Positions 43,180 to 56,962 are shown, counted from the stretch's first letter. The stretch: 64,000 bases of DNA from Symbiodinium kawagutii (GCA_009767595.1 VSDK01013682.1:293238-357237); one strand, 5' to 3'. Translations and numbers: made by a program. The notes: generated by a model from the sequence alone, not told the origin.

Positions 43180-43500
43180 GGTTGGAAGCTTCGCGATCTT
43201 GGCGAAGAGCCTATAGAGTACCCACGGACTCGAAATGATAGCTGAGTGTGGTGGAGCCGAGGCAGTTGCTGCCTACATTGACATCAGCGATGATTACATC
43301 AAACCAGACGAGGAGGCTGGAGCTCAATGTTGAGCTCAGCATCACAGCTTTGATGTCACGTGCATTCCCAAATTGGTCGAGTCCCTGCAGGCAGCAACAA
43401 AGAAGCTGAAGACGGCTGATGGGACCGGGGGCCTTCTGGTGCGAAATCAGTTTGTGCTCTCGCTGTGCCGGTCCAAAGATATCTGCTCCGGGTCACCACA
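43180..43500 (+). CDS. Candidate coding region interrupted by a stop
   Basis: AECGGAEAVAAYIDISDDYI then KPDEEAGAQC, a TGA, and in the same frame PKLVESLQAATKKLKTADGT then GGLLVRNQFVLSLCRSKD. Both halves look genuine. A GAGCTCAG acceptor lies just after the TGA, so either a splice removes it or this is a decayed gene. Function unknown. Confidence 0.4.
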
Positions 43501-43799
43501 TGTCTTTACTGCCAGCTGTCCACAAATATGGCTTTGTTCTTGATTCATTTTGCTCCGGGCCCTTTGCAACACATACAGTATAATTATGAGTAACGGAGAA
43601 AATTAGGTATGACAACTTTATTATCTGTCTGGTCTTGGGGTTCCAAACGTGTTCAAAAACTGCATGACCGATAGGGGCCCACCCCGTAACCGATACCTTT
43701 CCTTGGCAAGAGATGCAGATACAAAACCTGCAAAACTGATAGGGGCCCACCCTGATTGCTGATGACGTTCCGGACATGACCAAACTTTGTCCGATACTC

Positions 43800-43985
43800 A
43801 TATACACTTCTGCATTTACACAATCATACATATTAATGTATATATATACTATATTTATATATATATATATGTATATACATTAATTTATATATATACATAT
43901 ACTTTATGTGTATAGATATCTGCATATATATATATATATACACATATCTACCTTGAAATAAATAAGTAAATTAAATATATGCATA
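43800..43985. repeat. AT-rich TATATA/TATACAT tract
   Basis: Alternating TA/TG-rich sequence. Confidence 0.85.
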
Positions 43986-44019
43986 TACGTACACATACAT
44001 CCCCACAACATATGAGACA

Positions 44020-44122
44020 TGGATGTGTCGCGTGCGGAATCCGCGGGGTTGGCGGAGGAGAAGTATGCCATCGGCCAAGCCCCCGTCCAGGTGGGGCCGC
44101 GCTTCCCCTGTGGTGCCAAGGG
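44020..44122 (+). CDS. Candidate exon with possible start
   Basis: ATG at about 44020: MDVSRAESAGLAEEKYAIGQ then APVQVGPRFPCGAK. GC-rich in an AT-rich setting. Other frames are also open, so only moderate support. Confidence 0.35.
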
Positions 44123-45066
44123 GATTTTCCAAGCTACGGAGAGCTGCGGATGATGATTTTTGAGGATCCTTTGGGGATCATTTCTCGGCTTTTCCCGGAA
44201 CTTTTTCCCCAAAAATCTCCCCAAATTACTGAAATTAGCACCCAGAATACCATCGCGGTGGTAGAATTGAGGTTCCACTTTTGGAAGGGAGCCATGTCAG
44301 TTTGTATTGTCTTACTAGAGGACTTGACGCTCCCCAAATTTCTGGCTCTCGCTGAGAAAACCAATTGGTCTACGGCCTACATGGACTGGTGTTCAAACAA
44401 TTGAGTATCCCCAACGCACCACTGATGAAATGTGCTCTTGAGGCAAGCGGCTGAGGTTTTAGGATTAAAGGCATTGATAACTCTCATCATTGCTGCAATT
44501 GGGAGTGTCAATATGATCATTGCCCTCTCTTTGTTTAACAGATGGAAGAACCACCATTTGAAAGTCTGCACTGCACCCATAAATCCACCCCATACCCATC
44601 TTGCTTCAGCTGGGTCAAAGCCTCATTGATCTCATTGCAGCTCCCCATGCCCAGGATCCGAATCGCTCACATTCTGCTGAAATGTCAGGGGACCTACGGC
44701 TAGATCAGCACCTGAGATGCGGTTGCTTCCGTCCCTTCTTGGCAACCCATGGTTTATGATAGCTCAGGAGGATGCTAACCCATTGTAGTACATCATTAGG
44801 TAACATTAGTTGTTTGTGATCCGGGTTTCTTATTCTGGTGTGTCGAACAATGCCCATTGTCACTTTCATTAGATTACTCGAGTCTAGTTGGATCTTAATA
44901 CCGAGGGCACTCTGTTTATCGACAGCCGGTCATGCGGCCTGTGGTGTCATCAATCAGTGGTTATATGTTCAAGATGAATTGGTCATATCCCGATCCACAT
45001 CCATACCTTGCTACGCAAAACCTGGGTAGAATCCCCTGTTGAGAACTGGTGGGCTCTACATTTCAG

Positions 45067-45185
45067 GGCGTGCCAGGGGAGTTGAACGCCAGGGGAAAGG
45101 TATCAGTTTCTGTCCTCCAGAAGCTTGGGAGCTTGGGGCGCCACATTGTCCACCAAGATGAACCGTTATCAGCATGGTGTCCCAA
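45067..45185 (+). CDS. Exon with canonical splice sites
   Basis: Acceptor TTTCAG and donor GTAAGG. GVPGELNARGKVSVSVLQKL then GSLGRHIVHQDEPLSAWCP. Unknown gene. Confidence 0.45.
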
Positions 45186-45859
45186 GTAAGGGAGTAGCAC
45201 CGATTTTGTTAGGCCAAAAGTTGTTATCCCCTATCACTAACAGTTGAAGTTTGCGAAAGTTTGATACATTTTGATACCCTTGGTGAAGATCACGGTGGAT
45301 GAGCAGAAGAGTCATAGACCCTGTTGGCATGCCCGGATCGAACTGTTTCGGAGATCCTGGGTACTAGTCAGTACCATCTACCGCATATGATCAGCGAACC
45401 ATGTTTGTGTACCAGCAGCCATATATCAACCATACTGTATGTGTATAGCATACTAGAATATACGATATGAACAATCATCAATATTAATGTCAACGACATT
45501 CTGACTAAATATTGTTAACCAGATCAACCAGATTGTCATACATTATTGTTATTATTGTTTACCATGGTTTTCGGTGATGTATCACACATCGCATTGTTGT
45601 AGATAATCAACCATATAACATAGCCAATGGTACAATTTATTTTTGAACATAAACTACACTTTTTCAAGTCAGCGGTACCAGTATCAGCCTGAACCATTCC
45701 ACCCTTTTGATACCAGATGCTGAGCCATGATCGGCAGCCATTTTTAACCATTCTCCGCCATTGTTATTTGGCATTACTATCAACCTTTGATTTAGTGTAG
45801 GGCACACAACATGCAACCACATGCTATAGCAACGAGTATTCACCACGGCACTATCAACC

Positions 45860-46140
45860 ATTATTAACCATTGATTAATCATGATTGCTCATTACTCATC
45901 ACCTATAAACCATTGATTGACCATTATTGCCTATTATCAAACACCTCATTGACTCATTGAGCATTGGTTAACCATGATTGTCCATTGTCAATCACCTCAT
46001 CAACCGTTGATTGAGCACTATTGCCAATGGTCAATCACTTTACTAACCATTGATTGACCATTGATCAACCGTTGATCAACCGTTGTTCACCACTATGGAG
46101 CATCATTAACGATCATTAACCAGTACTATCAACCATCATA
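45860..46140. repeat. Degenerate ATTGATTGACCATT minisatellite
   Basis: Irregular repeats of CCATTGATTGACCATTATTG. No gene. Confidence 0.75.
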
Positions 46141-48289
46141 AACCATAATAGACGACCATTGTTGCTTCCTATTTTCACTGTTGAAGCATAGCTGCTTGAC
46201 CCATGATCAACCCCAACTTGACGAGGCCAGCCCGCGAGTGGCCCTGCAGCTTCAGATCCACAGGCTCGGGACAGCGATGGCACCCCACCGATTGGATCTG
46301 GTTGAGTCATGATGAATCCAGTCCCGTTGGCAGACTTTGTACTCCAAGAGCCTCGTATTGGTGAGAAGGTGATTAGCAATACCTAGTATAAATGATAGTG
46401 ATTACCCATCAATATCAACCATTGCTTATTTTTACTGTCTTATACCAGGTGCCCACCTGGTTTGTTCAAAAAGAATCACCATTTGGGGGGCCCTAACTAG
46501 CTAGTACAGCCCATCCGACAACAAAGTGATGGGGGAACTGGTGAACAGCGATGACGGATCAAAACGTAACAAAGAGACACCTGATGCAACAGAGCTAGGT
46601 GCGTGTTTTGGAAGTGATGATCATAACGGCAGAAGTGGTGTAGTTTCAGCAAGGCGGACTTGTGGGCAATGAACATGGACGACCCATATCGACCCACGGG
46701 AGACTCCGGAATCCAACAAACAATTGGTATCCACTGGAATGAGGAAGGGATGGATAATTGGTGGGCCACCCATGTTGAGAACCACCACATAGGAAGGTTC
46801 AGCGTGGCCCTAGATGGACCCATGACTGTCTCAATTGCAACATGAAGAAGACTCGTGGAAATTGTCGGATATTCCAGGTATATCACCACAACGTAAATAA
46901 TTACTCAATGACACCGGACAATTGCTAGCTGCTGTAACTGCTGTAGCTCCTTGCTTTTGCAGACCATGGGACTGTACTCGGCAGCAAAAAGAGGGGACAG
47001 TTGCGAGGGTTCGCCCAGGGTTCTGCCAGGGTTTGCCCAAGGTTCCCCCAGGATTCCCGGTTAGCCAATCCCGGAAGCCACGGTTCACTCCCAGGCACGG
47101 AGACAAGCTCCGCCGGACCGTACTCAGGTGCGGCGTAGGCATTGCTGTACCGCTGAGTTTGGGAATCCGCGACGTTTCTTCAAAGTTGTAGCAGTAATGG
47201 TTGAGAATGGTTACTTGTGACTGGTCAGAACAGTTCCTTGTGAATGGGATCAAAACTCTTATATAACGGTATTTGCAGTGGTTCTGATTGGTCTTAATCA
47301 GGGGTTTTCAATGGTGCTATAACGGTTGTCAATGATTAGCTAGTGGCCATCATTAACGTTAGATCGTTTTGTCACCAGATGCCCGAGACTTCATTGTCGT
47401 TAGGCTGTGTATTGTAGTAATGTGGCCCGCATCTAGTTGTTTGTGAGTTTCAGCTCCACAATTGTTCGCGTTCCAAACGAACGTGTGCAAAAGAGGTCCT
47501 GCAATGGATAAATCAATGTGGGTCAAATTAAGTCGTGACGGGTGGGTCGTTCCATGGTTGGCACCATCCCCATCATCCAAAAGAATGCAGGAGTGCCATA
47601 AGCCACTTGCGGGTTGGCTGTTCTGCAAAGAGTTGGTTGCTGCCAACCAGAATTGATCATTACCATCATTGACCATCATCAATGACAAAGCGTTCTTGAC
47701 CATGGTCAACGTTCAGCATTGCTGATTATGTTTCCTATTATCAACAATTTGTGTTGATAACGTCCAGCCAAACATTTCTGCTGGTGATTTTGTTGGGGGG
47801 TAGTTTACCTGGAACCTATCAGGGATCAGTCTGTACAGCGATTAGTTGGGTCAATAAGTGTAGTTGTTATAATGATGATTATCGGATTTTTATTTTATGG
47901 GCACGGGCATGGTGTTTATTACCATATACTTCACAATGGCCATATTTATCATCGCCAGAACCATGACCGCAATGAACCCTCCATGACATTTTGGTTCTTG
48001 TAAAGTTTACAGAGTGCTAGTAAGTGGGTTTGGGACAAATCATTAGCTGTATCGATGAAATACATATCAACTGACATATCGGTATCATGTTTGTTAACCA
48101 TCTACGAATCAAAAATTATCTACTCACCATCTATCTACTGACCCATCCAGTGGCATTAGCTGTCTATGGCATATCTACCAATAGCACTGTAGTTGTATCT
48201 ACTGTTTGGTAGATAGCTACATACATCTGGTGGATGGCTACCTACTCACCAGATATGGTGTCATAACTCCAATAATTGGTATAATTCCA

Positions 48290-48420
48290 GTAGTCCAACC
48301 CTCTATGAAACCCTAGCTACTATCCATAGCTACTAACCCTAGCTAGTATCTATAGCTACTAAGCCCAGCTACTACCCGTAGCTACTAAGCCTAGCTACCA
48401 TCCATAGCTACCAACCATGG
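48290..48420. repeat. AGCTACTA(A/T)CC minisatellite
   Basis: Repeats of CTAGCTACTATCCATAGCTA with small variations. Confidence 0.8.
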
Positions 48421-48439
48421 TATGGCAACCCATGTGGCT

Positions 48440-48520
48440 GCTTGCGATTCCTATGCCAGGCCGATGGCGAAGCACAACTCCTGAAGCTCGTGGAGGCGGC
48501 AAAAGCCACAGCCAATCATT
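48440..48520 (+). CDS. Candidate short exon
   Basis: After GCCAG: ADGEAQLLKLVEAAKATA, helix-forming, GC-richer than the flanks. Immediately followed by a repeat element. Confidence 0.35.
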
Positions 48521-48530
48521 GATATCATTC

Positions 48531-48719
48531 CTGGCTGGTGGTTTCAATGGGTTATGACCACTAATAACGGTTGATAATTGGGGATAATAACCAACCAGTG
48601 GTTTATTGATGATTACTGGTTGGTAGTTTGATTCACATTTTCTACTTTCACTAGGAATGATTAACAAATGGTTGGTTGACAAACATTTTTTTAATAGGGG
48701 TGGTTCAACCACCAACCAG
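48531..48719. mobile_element. Inverted-repeat element family 2, copy B
   Basis: Ends CTGGCTGGTGGTTTCA and, inverted, CTGGTTGGTGGTTGAA. Interior nearly matches 32946-33103. Confidence 0.65.
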
Positions 48720-49679
48720 TAATGGAAGCTGAATGGCTGATAGATTGATGAAAATGATGATATATCAACCTATTATCTATGATTAATCTATTCAACCATT
48801 TTCATCACTGCTTGATGATAGATTAATTAATGAACATGGTTGATATAGGTGGTTACTGGTGTGGAAAAGGGTCGATAGCTTGATCATAGAGTAAAATTTG
48901 AATGGTCCATTTACAACAATGTTGAATGGTTAATGATGGAAAATATTTCCAGGGATCAGGGTTATATAATGGTGGTTTCATGGTTAATAATGGTTAATTT
49001 CATGGTCAATGATGGTCAAGAATGGTCAATATTAGGGTGTAATGACCAATGACAATGGTTGATATTGGTTAACAGCTAATGGTTGATAAGAGGGGATGAT
49101 AACCAACGAGACTAGTAGGGGATCTATACCAATAATTGGTAAATGGGTACACCAATCACCCAAGAATGGATGGTTACTCGCATCCCAATAGATGGTTGCT
49201 CGTGCGGACTAGTTTGATCAAGGCTTCGGGATGTGAACAGCCGTTCGGCATACGCTACCCGCAGCCACCGTATATGCATATTCAACTGATTCTGGTACAG
49301 TCACCAGAGATTCCAGGTAAACAGGTACGTTGCAATCTTCTTTTTGGCATGGGAAATATACAACAGCACTAAGGTACAACCAGTGAAGTCTCGCGATGTA
49401 TCGCGTCGTAGACCTGGATAGGTGTGCACCTCTCGATTGGACTGACCAGTTTGATCCACATCTCGTCCGTCTGAAGCGTTCACGCTCTTTCTGCTTGATT
49501 AATTGGCCTTAGCTTGGAAGGTTGCATCAACCCACATTCGTATTATTGATTGATCAATCAACTCAAGTGAGATGCTTGAATTGCGCAAACTGTATTTTTT
49601 TGGCATGGTTGTTAGAATGAATTTTCATCGTACATATTTCCATACTATTCACACCCATCTCCAGAGAAACAAGCCCTGA

Positions 49680-49860
49680 AAAGCTACAGGCCACAGAATT
49701 TTCTCGTTGCCTGCAGGTGCTGTTGCAAGAATACAACAAAGGTCCAGGACTGCCGGGACTGCCGTGTGGCCTTGTTGAACAGCTCTGAAATCGCCAAGCT
49801 CACAAGGGAGAAGCTGCTGAGTTTTGGCTTCATGAATTTGGAACACGTTTAGGACTTGGC
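49680..49860 (+). CDS. Candidate exon(s)
   Basis: SPEKLQATEFSRCLQVLLQE then YNKGPGL in one frame, and EIAKLTREKLLSFGFMNLEH in another a little later, suggest one or two plus exons. The minus strand is open too (MFQIHEAKTQQLLPCELGDF). Confidence 0.3.
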
Positions 49861-50109
49861 TTCAGCAAAGTGACTTGTGTTTGACGCCAATCAGCGGCAG
49901 TGATTGGAAAATGACAGTTGAATCAGCAGCAAGTTGGGAAATGTCTTTGACGGGTCAACAGCTATCATTTGGGTCCAGTATGGATTTCCCTCACAACCAA
50001 ACGAAGATTTGTGAACAACCCAACAAAGACGATGTTCTTCATTTTGTGGATCTTCACAAAGGGGAAACGGGTTTCTCTGAGATAGGCACACCCTGAGCCT
50101 TCTTTCGCC

Positions 50110-50560
50110 ATGGTCAAAGGCGGGCAAATCTTCCGTCACCGCACGAAATGCGGTTTGGTAATTGAAAAAAACGTGTATCACAACCATACCAAACAGTGCA
50201 GTTGCAGCGTGGACCCGCGAAAAAAGCAGACTCGGTGCAAGAAGGGTCAAACCACGGCCTATGCAAATGCCAACCGCAGCTACTTGCAACACATCCGTTT
50301 AAGGATCACTTCACAGCCTGCAAGGACAACAATACAGTATAATTTGATGCTGGAAGAAAAGTGTAAAAATCTGGAGGCGCACGCACGCGAGAAAGAGAAA
50401 AACTGGAGATGCTGAGTGCAGATAGCGCCCGCCTTGCAAAAGAAGCGCAGCTGGCAAAAGCGTTTGTCGATCCGACGAGTCGAGAAAACCAGCGGTACAA
50501 CCAGCAGTTCGCTGGAGGAATGCAGGAAAAACTGGTTGGCAGAATCCGCTCACCTGTCCC
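50110..50560 (+). CDS. Candidate coding region, Cys/His-basic then coiled coil
   Basis: ATG 50110: MVKGGQIFRHRTKCGLVIEK, with CGLVIEKNVYHNHTKQCSCS, a basic Cys/His cluster. In a second frame around 50390-50560 comes a coiled coil, REREKLEMLSADSARLAKEA. A frame change between them implies an intron or two exons. Unrecognised. Confidence 0.4.
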
Positions 50561-50825
50561 GCAAAACCACGGAACTAGATCTGAAGAATCACCCTGCTTT
50601 GTGTTCACTTAGCTTGAGCAAAGCATCAGTTCGGCGTTCGTGCCTTGCAGCTGCGCCTGCGGTCCTTGTTGCGGCCAGTTTCACCCAGCCAGCAGCACGT
50701 GTTGCGCTCTGCTAAGAAATGGGGGCGCTACAGTATGCATCTCTATCATTCTATATCTTCATTTATAGATGCATCAAGCTCCCTATTTGTATCTACATCA
50801 TTCTACATCTATGTCTTGTTCCTTG

Positions 50826-50829
50826 CTCA

Positions 50830-50883
<54 letters not shown>

Positions 50884-50884
50884 A
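50826..50884. repeat. (ATCT)n microsatellite
   Basis: Perfect tetranucleotide run. Confidence 0.95.
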
Positions 50885-53068
50885 GTACAATTCTTATAGT
50901 CGTAGTGGTTATTAGAGGTCAAGTAATCACCGCATGGTCGACCAGCGTATACGTCTAAACTTCCGCCCATCCCGCTTGCCGCAGAAACTGGAGCTTCCAA
51001 ACGGCTCAGCGCCAAATTCGCCGAGCTTGCGAGGGTGCTGCGGGGCTTTCAGGGTGACCGCGCAGCTTGAGAGTGGTGAATCATCAACAGTTGTCGGTTG
51101 GCTGATGGTGGCTTAGAATGATTTACGTTGGTAAATGGTGGTGTATGATGATTTATGTTGGTTGTTGGTGGTTGCGAACCAGGTTCCAAACGGCTAAACA
51201 TTGAGAACTTGGGATGGTTTCAGTTTGAGAGATCTCATTTGACTTCTTGTTTGCACAGTTCCAAAGGCAAGCTGGTATGACACTTCGCAAATCTATGCAA
51301 ATCTACTACATAAGTTTGTCCATCAATGGCGATACCTACAAACCTCCCAATAATCAACATTCATTAATCGGGAAAGCACCGAGTTTGGCTTTGCACCATT
51401 TATGGACAAGCCCATCTATTCTTAAATCGTGACGATCCTGTAGTGATTTGGCAGATGGCAGTGATTTGGCAGATTGAGTAACTTTACAGTGGGTCCGTGG
51501 CCATATGTTGGCCACATGGTACTCAGTTTAACTTACTGGGTACTGGGCTATGTGTTGGTAAATGTAAATGTACTATACATACATGGACTATCTGGGTAAT
51601 TAACTGAGGTGCTGCAGCAGGGCTACCCCGGGAACTCACATCCAGGTGGTGCTTAAAGAAACAGCAGTAGCGAATGGTTCATGGTGTTCAGTGGCGACAC
51701 TAGTGGTTGAGTGATGGTTTGGTATGGTTCGGGTACTGGTGGTTTGCTGTGAAATACGGTGTCAATGCATGTCAACGGTGTTTGTATGCTCGTGAAACTA
51801 CGGCGAGTGATGGCTACTGAGGGATGCCAAGTCCACGTCGATGGATCCAGCCACCAGCGCAGGAACATTCAGATTGCAAGTCAGCGACCAATGGAGCTTT
51901 GTCAGATCTAGGCCACCGGGACGCCGTAGCGCTTGGGAGCATGGTAGGGCAACTTTCACCGTGGCCAAGGCACTCAATGTCTGGGCGCGTGACCAAGAAG
52001 AGGGATTCGCAGGTCATCACAGTCCCTATGAGTTGGAGGACCATCATCCTCTGATGCTAAAGAACCATATATACATATTGCCCATGGATAATGTGAGCCT
52101 CCGGGGCCCTAAACAGTCTCCAAAGGAATAGGCGAGGAAACCACCATGTCTTGAAAACCATTTGACAAGGCCGCATTCTCCCATGTTGGTAGGAGGACAA
52201 TACCAATCAACTAACGGCAACGTTGGGTGAGCAGTGAACATCCTCAAAAAAGGCAAGGGCGAGATTTTTGCTTCTCTAAAAGATCTTAGCTTAGCATGGA
52301 TCCTAGGCATGCGAATATTCCATTAGCCAGAAAGGTACCTGGTACGGGTAACACTGTTACTGGAACCCGGCTCCTAGAAAGAGGAAGATCTGGGCACCGC
52401 CTTCTCAGCTGTTGCCTGATACACTGGGAACCTGGGAATCCTCGGACCTGGGAACCATTGTCATTCTCAATGGTAAAGCAGATCATTCTTGCTGGCTGCT
52501 CATTTTGCATTGATACATGATTATTGTTGACGATTGCTTGTTAGTCATCAGTATCCAGTCATCAGTCAGCCAACCAAGAGTCACAACAAACAGTGTTCTT
52601 CAACAGTGCATAGCAACCAGCTACTCAGTCAACTAGCACTAGTAGCATCAACTTCTGTAAGTTGTCATTCTCCAGCTACTTGGTCATTGGTTGCTATCAA
52701 CTCATTGGATGCCAACAGTATCAACAGCAACGAATCACTGGCATCAACCAACCACCTCCGGGGAACCTCCAGGATGGATCAACCAGGGCCAGCATGGGAA
52801 GGCGCCTCGGCGCACCGGCGTTGGAGAAATCGCTCGGGTTTCCACCATCCGAGTCCAGGGCTAACCATGGTCCAACCATGGTTGGAACGAGTCCAAGATC
52901 GTTCAACTGGCTTTGGTTTGAACATATGTTTGAAGAAGGCTTCAATCTCCAGATGTTTAGGTGTGAACTGCAGTGAATGATGCATGTTTTTTTGACAATT
53001 GCTACATTTGTTTGTTGTTTCTATGCTGACAACTGTGAGATTTCTCTCCGTGACGGATGATCCGCCAG

Positions 53069-53125
53069 GAGTTTGACGCAGTGGCCTTTGAACTTCCTGT
53101 GCCTTGGCTGACATCGTGGCTCTCC
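53069..53125 (+). CDS. 19-codon exon with consensus splice sites
   Basis: Acceptor CCGCCAG, donor GTAAGT, phase 0 both sides: EFDAVAFELPVPWLTSWLS. Too short to identify. Confidence 0.5.
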
Positions 53126-53253
53126 GTAAGTCCACCGTTCATAGAATGAATTCAACCATTTGTTGAATGTTGTCAGACAAACCTTGAATCATTGCTTGAA
53201 TGTTGGTTCTCCTGCCTACAATACATAGTGAAAGAGCCACTCCTTGGGCAATT

Positions 53254-53275
53254 TGCAGCAGCAGCAGCAGCAGCA

Positions 53276-53308
<33 letters not shown>

Positions 53309-53310
53309 CA
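53254..53310. repeat. (CAG)n(ATG)n microsatellite
   Basis: CAG repeats followed by ATG repeats. Confidence 0.95.
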
Positions 53311-54631
53311 CTTGGCAGATGGCATTTGCGCATTTTCAGGGCACATGGACATGTACTTGTCAGCACGGCACCTACAGTACAATTTTGGTTGATTGATAGA
53401 GTTTCAGTCCTCTTGGCAACTCTAGAGCAGTTTGTATCTGATTGGGTCAACATGAGTCAACCCCATTCCCCGCCAGCAAACCAAAACAAAGCACTTGTTT
53501 TGCACCTGTGTATCCGCTGCTACAAAAAACAATCAACCTTAAGTTTCACGTCCATCATCCACCATGACTCCACCATGACTAAGGAAGACCTTCATAGTCA
53601 CCATGCCAAGACTTCACTAAAAACTTGGAACAATGCTGGTTGGTGCATGGCTCACGGCAGTATCTCTGTGAGTTCAGGTGGGGGGGTTGAGCGACATCAT
53701 TGTGACCCAGCGTGGTGTCGGAGCCCTGGATCGCCACTGGTGGTGTCTAAGGATCAAAGTGCGACTCATCAGTCGCCGGGGTGGGAATGGCTGACGATCC
53801 AAAAGATCTTAGGATGGTGTTGATCCACAGGTGGATCTAAAATGGCTGAACATCTGAAATGGCTGAACATCCAAAGTTTCTGTAGATGTTGATCCAAACC
53901 CGTGCTGGAAAGGGAATTCGCTTGGATCTTGTGATGGTTTCCATGGCGGCAATACAAGGTGTCCATCTTAGAGGTGTGGATAGAGGTGGTGTATCCAGGT
54001 GTAGAGTGTAGACTGTGAACCTACCAAAAGGAGCAACCATTCCTTTTAGTAACGGTCTAGGGGGGATATGTTCAGACTAGAGAACAGCAACGTTCCAAGT
54101 AGCCTGGCAAATGATGTCGAGGTTTTTTGTTGACCTTATCAGCAGCTATCAGTGTAGGTCAATGGACCTGTGATTTCACACATGGTGTGCTGACAAGATC
54201 CAACATGTACAGTTAGCACACACATATAATATACATACAGTATATACGAACATGAATGCATCTTAGTACTTATTGGCATAGACACACACTCGCGCGTAGA
54301 AACGTACAAGCACAGATGCCTTCAGATCAGCCACCTGTACCCAGACTTGCACGCTTGCTGTTGGCCACCTCTCCATCCTGCGGTGTCAGGTCCATTTGTT
54401 GCATCGTCTTGCGTGACGCCAAGGCGATGCTGCTTATCATGTCACCAGGCTGGCTGGTTATACCCAGCTGGTCGTAAGCAAAAGTCTGGGGAATGAAAGC
54501 TTATCACTTTAAGGACCAATCATTGACAGCAAGCAACTGTGCTTAGTTCTGAGCATTTCAGAATCAGTAGTGGTAGAGAATGATGGCATATGACAACTAT
54601 GCGCAACCATGACCTACAACATCACTGGCAG

Positions 54632-54675
54632 GTCGTCCTGCCTCCCTTGCCCTGTGCTGCCAGGGTGGCTGAGAG
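54632..54675 (+). CDS. Short exon
   Basis: Between CTGGCAG and GTGAGTG: VVLPPLPCAARVAE. Splice consensus is good; identity unknown. Confidence 0.38.
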
Positions 54676-54864
54676 GTGAGTGTTGCACTGGGTGTGGATC
54701 AGGCGACCACAGGGCTTCAACATTGAAAGTGGAGGTAGCAACTAGGTACTGGCTTGAACAAGTTGAAGGTGTCTAGAAATACAAGTCCCCTTGAATTGTG
54801 CTTGATCTGTGCCCAGAGTTGAGCCTTCCATGGGCAGCTGGCAGTGAGCAGCCTGTTTTTTCAG

Positions 54865-54957
54865 GCTGCGGCAGCATCACTGGTGCATACCGGCATGGTA
54901 CAAAAGCGCCCCAATGTCGTGTACATCAACCAAGTGCTGAGATTTGTTGAGTATGAT
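54865..54957 (+). CDS. 31-codon exon, GC donor
   Basis: After TTTTTTCAG: AAAASLVHTGMVQKRPNVVY then INQVLRFVEYD, ending GAT|GCTGGG. Phase 0 both sides. Reads like an enzyme core segment but is not recognised. Confidence 0.5.
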
Positions 54958-55049
54958 GCTGGGCTTATTTGTTTTCTGTGGTGCCCACTAACAAGATGCT
55001 TGAACTGGAAGAATCATTCTCCCTGAACTGGGTATTCCATGGTACCCCC

Positions 55050-55190
55050 ACTCATCAACCAGCATTCCGGAGATCTCCACGGTTTCCGAAGAGCCGGCAG
55101 CCACGCGTTTCCGGCAGAGAGCATTCATCGAACTCAGCCCATGGACCAAAAGAGCTTCATGCTGATGGAAGAAATCGTGTACCACCTAAG
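55050..55190 (+). CDS. Candidate exon
   Basis: Two frames are open: GDLHGFRRAGSHAFPAESIH...EEIVYHLRQ and ISTVSEEPAATRFRQRAFIE. GC content and the CAG|GTTCC end suggest a real exon; frame undecided. Confidence 0.35.
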
Positions 55191-55884
55191 ACAGGTTCCT
55201 TGGTTGTTTCGTTGGTTGGTTGGTTGCCTGGTTGCTTGGTTGCTAGGGATGGCTATGGCTGGTTGTTTCCATTGGCAACCGGTGGTTGATCTTGGTCGTT
55301 TCGATTGGCTGATTGTTTCTTGGATCCAACATTTTCGCTGCGAAGTAGCTTTTCGCTGCTTGGTTTCTCGTTGTAGGTTCGGGTACCACCATTTCGCTGG
55401 GGTGTCTCCGCTGACGTAATGATCTTGTTGTGCATCATGGCAGGGTAATGGAGGTTCATTAATTGGTCCAACCATGGACAAACTGGAGACGATTATTTCC
55501 AAATGTCTGGATGCGTGTCCATATCCTGAAAAGTGCTGTCAAATCACATCCGTACCCATAAAGCCTCATAAATTGGCAGAACCCAAGTCTGTAGATATAG
55601 ACATGCACATTCAGTGTCCGATTATATCATTAAGGTGAGACAGAAGCCATTAATGAAAGTGGTGGACCATTAGCCATCATGGTGATTTAACAAACCACCA
55701 CTAAACATCATGGTCACCATGTTGTTTCAATTGCACATTCACGAATTCATAAAGACACGAGGATCAGAGGATCTGATTGATGGTCCAACTGATTGTTTTA
55801 TGAATTACATCTTGATGAGCTGATTGAAAGACACCAGGATCAGAGTGCAGGTGGCTTATGGCCCTGGGTCCCTCACTTGCCATG

Positions 55885-56020
55885 GCCTGAATGAAGCCAC
55901 ACCCTGGTGCTGCGGCCGTCGTGCTGGTGGCAGTGTTGATTGCAGCTGGACCTGGAGCTGCCGCGGGTTCTGCAGTCGATGCGTGGTCATCCTTATGGAG
56001 GTCAAACATCAACATTGGAT
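55885..56020 (+). CDS. Candidate exon, signal-peptide-like
   Basis: MKPHPGAAAVVLVAVLIAAG then PGAAAGSAVDAWSSLW. A hydrophobic core followed by small residues. The opposite strand also reads as an Ala/Thr-rich frame, so this is uncertain. Confidence 0.3.
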
Positions 56021-56962
56021 GGTGATCCAACTGGCTACTGTAATACCTGGACGTGTAAATTTTGTATGGATTACCATAATACATAAATATATACATGAAT
56101 ATGTTTATACACACAATAAGAAAACAAAGTAACAAATAAATAGACAGCCAAATCTGAAACCCCGTCATTCTGACCAAAATTCATTTTTCCCCAGGGAACA
56201 CGGGGTCTTTGATCAAACGTAGTTGGATGACTAGGGCGGCATGACCCGGACGGGTCTCCAGCACCAATTGGGGCAGGTTGGGACATTTTCTATCTGAATT
56301 TTTTTGAGGGTTTCAGAATGGATGGTGGTCAGTCAGCAATCATGGTAAATTAACAAGGATGAAGCTTTTGAGGGCTTTTGATGCTCAATGGTGGTTATAT
56401 AGTTAGCAATGATGGTGGTGAACAATGATGATTGACAATCGCTCATGAGAACCTAGCAAGGTGAGCCCCCGAAATCACGGACGGCCTTTGCCCTCATGGA
56501 TTTTGGCCTGGTAAGCGTGACCACCACAGTCAACGATTCTCAACCATGGTCAACCACCATGATCAACATTGATCAACTATTAGCAATCAAGAACCAGTAC
56601 TAATCTCGTCAATCTTTCCCTCCTTCTTGGACCTCTTCTAGGAATTATGGGAACCTGCTGCTGCATAATCCCGGTATCCGAACCCGACATCGGGCAATTG
56701 GTACGAGTAGGGTGTAGTCCCAGAACTTTTGTTTGGGGGGGTATTATAGAGACGCCCAAAATATGGGAAACTTCACAGGTTGCCACCAGATCCCGTGGTC
56801 CCAGGGTTGCCTTCCCTGCCGTGTGCCGCGAACCGAGGGTGACCCTGCGCTGCTGCTGCACAGCCGGGGTGCGTCCATCTTCCGCGGGAGCAGGGCACGG
56901 CACCGGAGCAAGGGCTCAGTGGAGGTGCTACAGGCCGGGTGACCAAATGCGGTTGTGCCAAA

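Noticed and set aside
55134-55502. Minus-strand ORF rich in Gln/Arg/Asn (KQRKATSQRKCW...)
   Set aside because: Reverse reading of a TTGGTTGGTTGCCTGGTTGC-type low-complexity intron.
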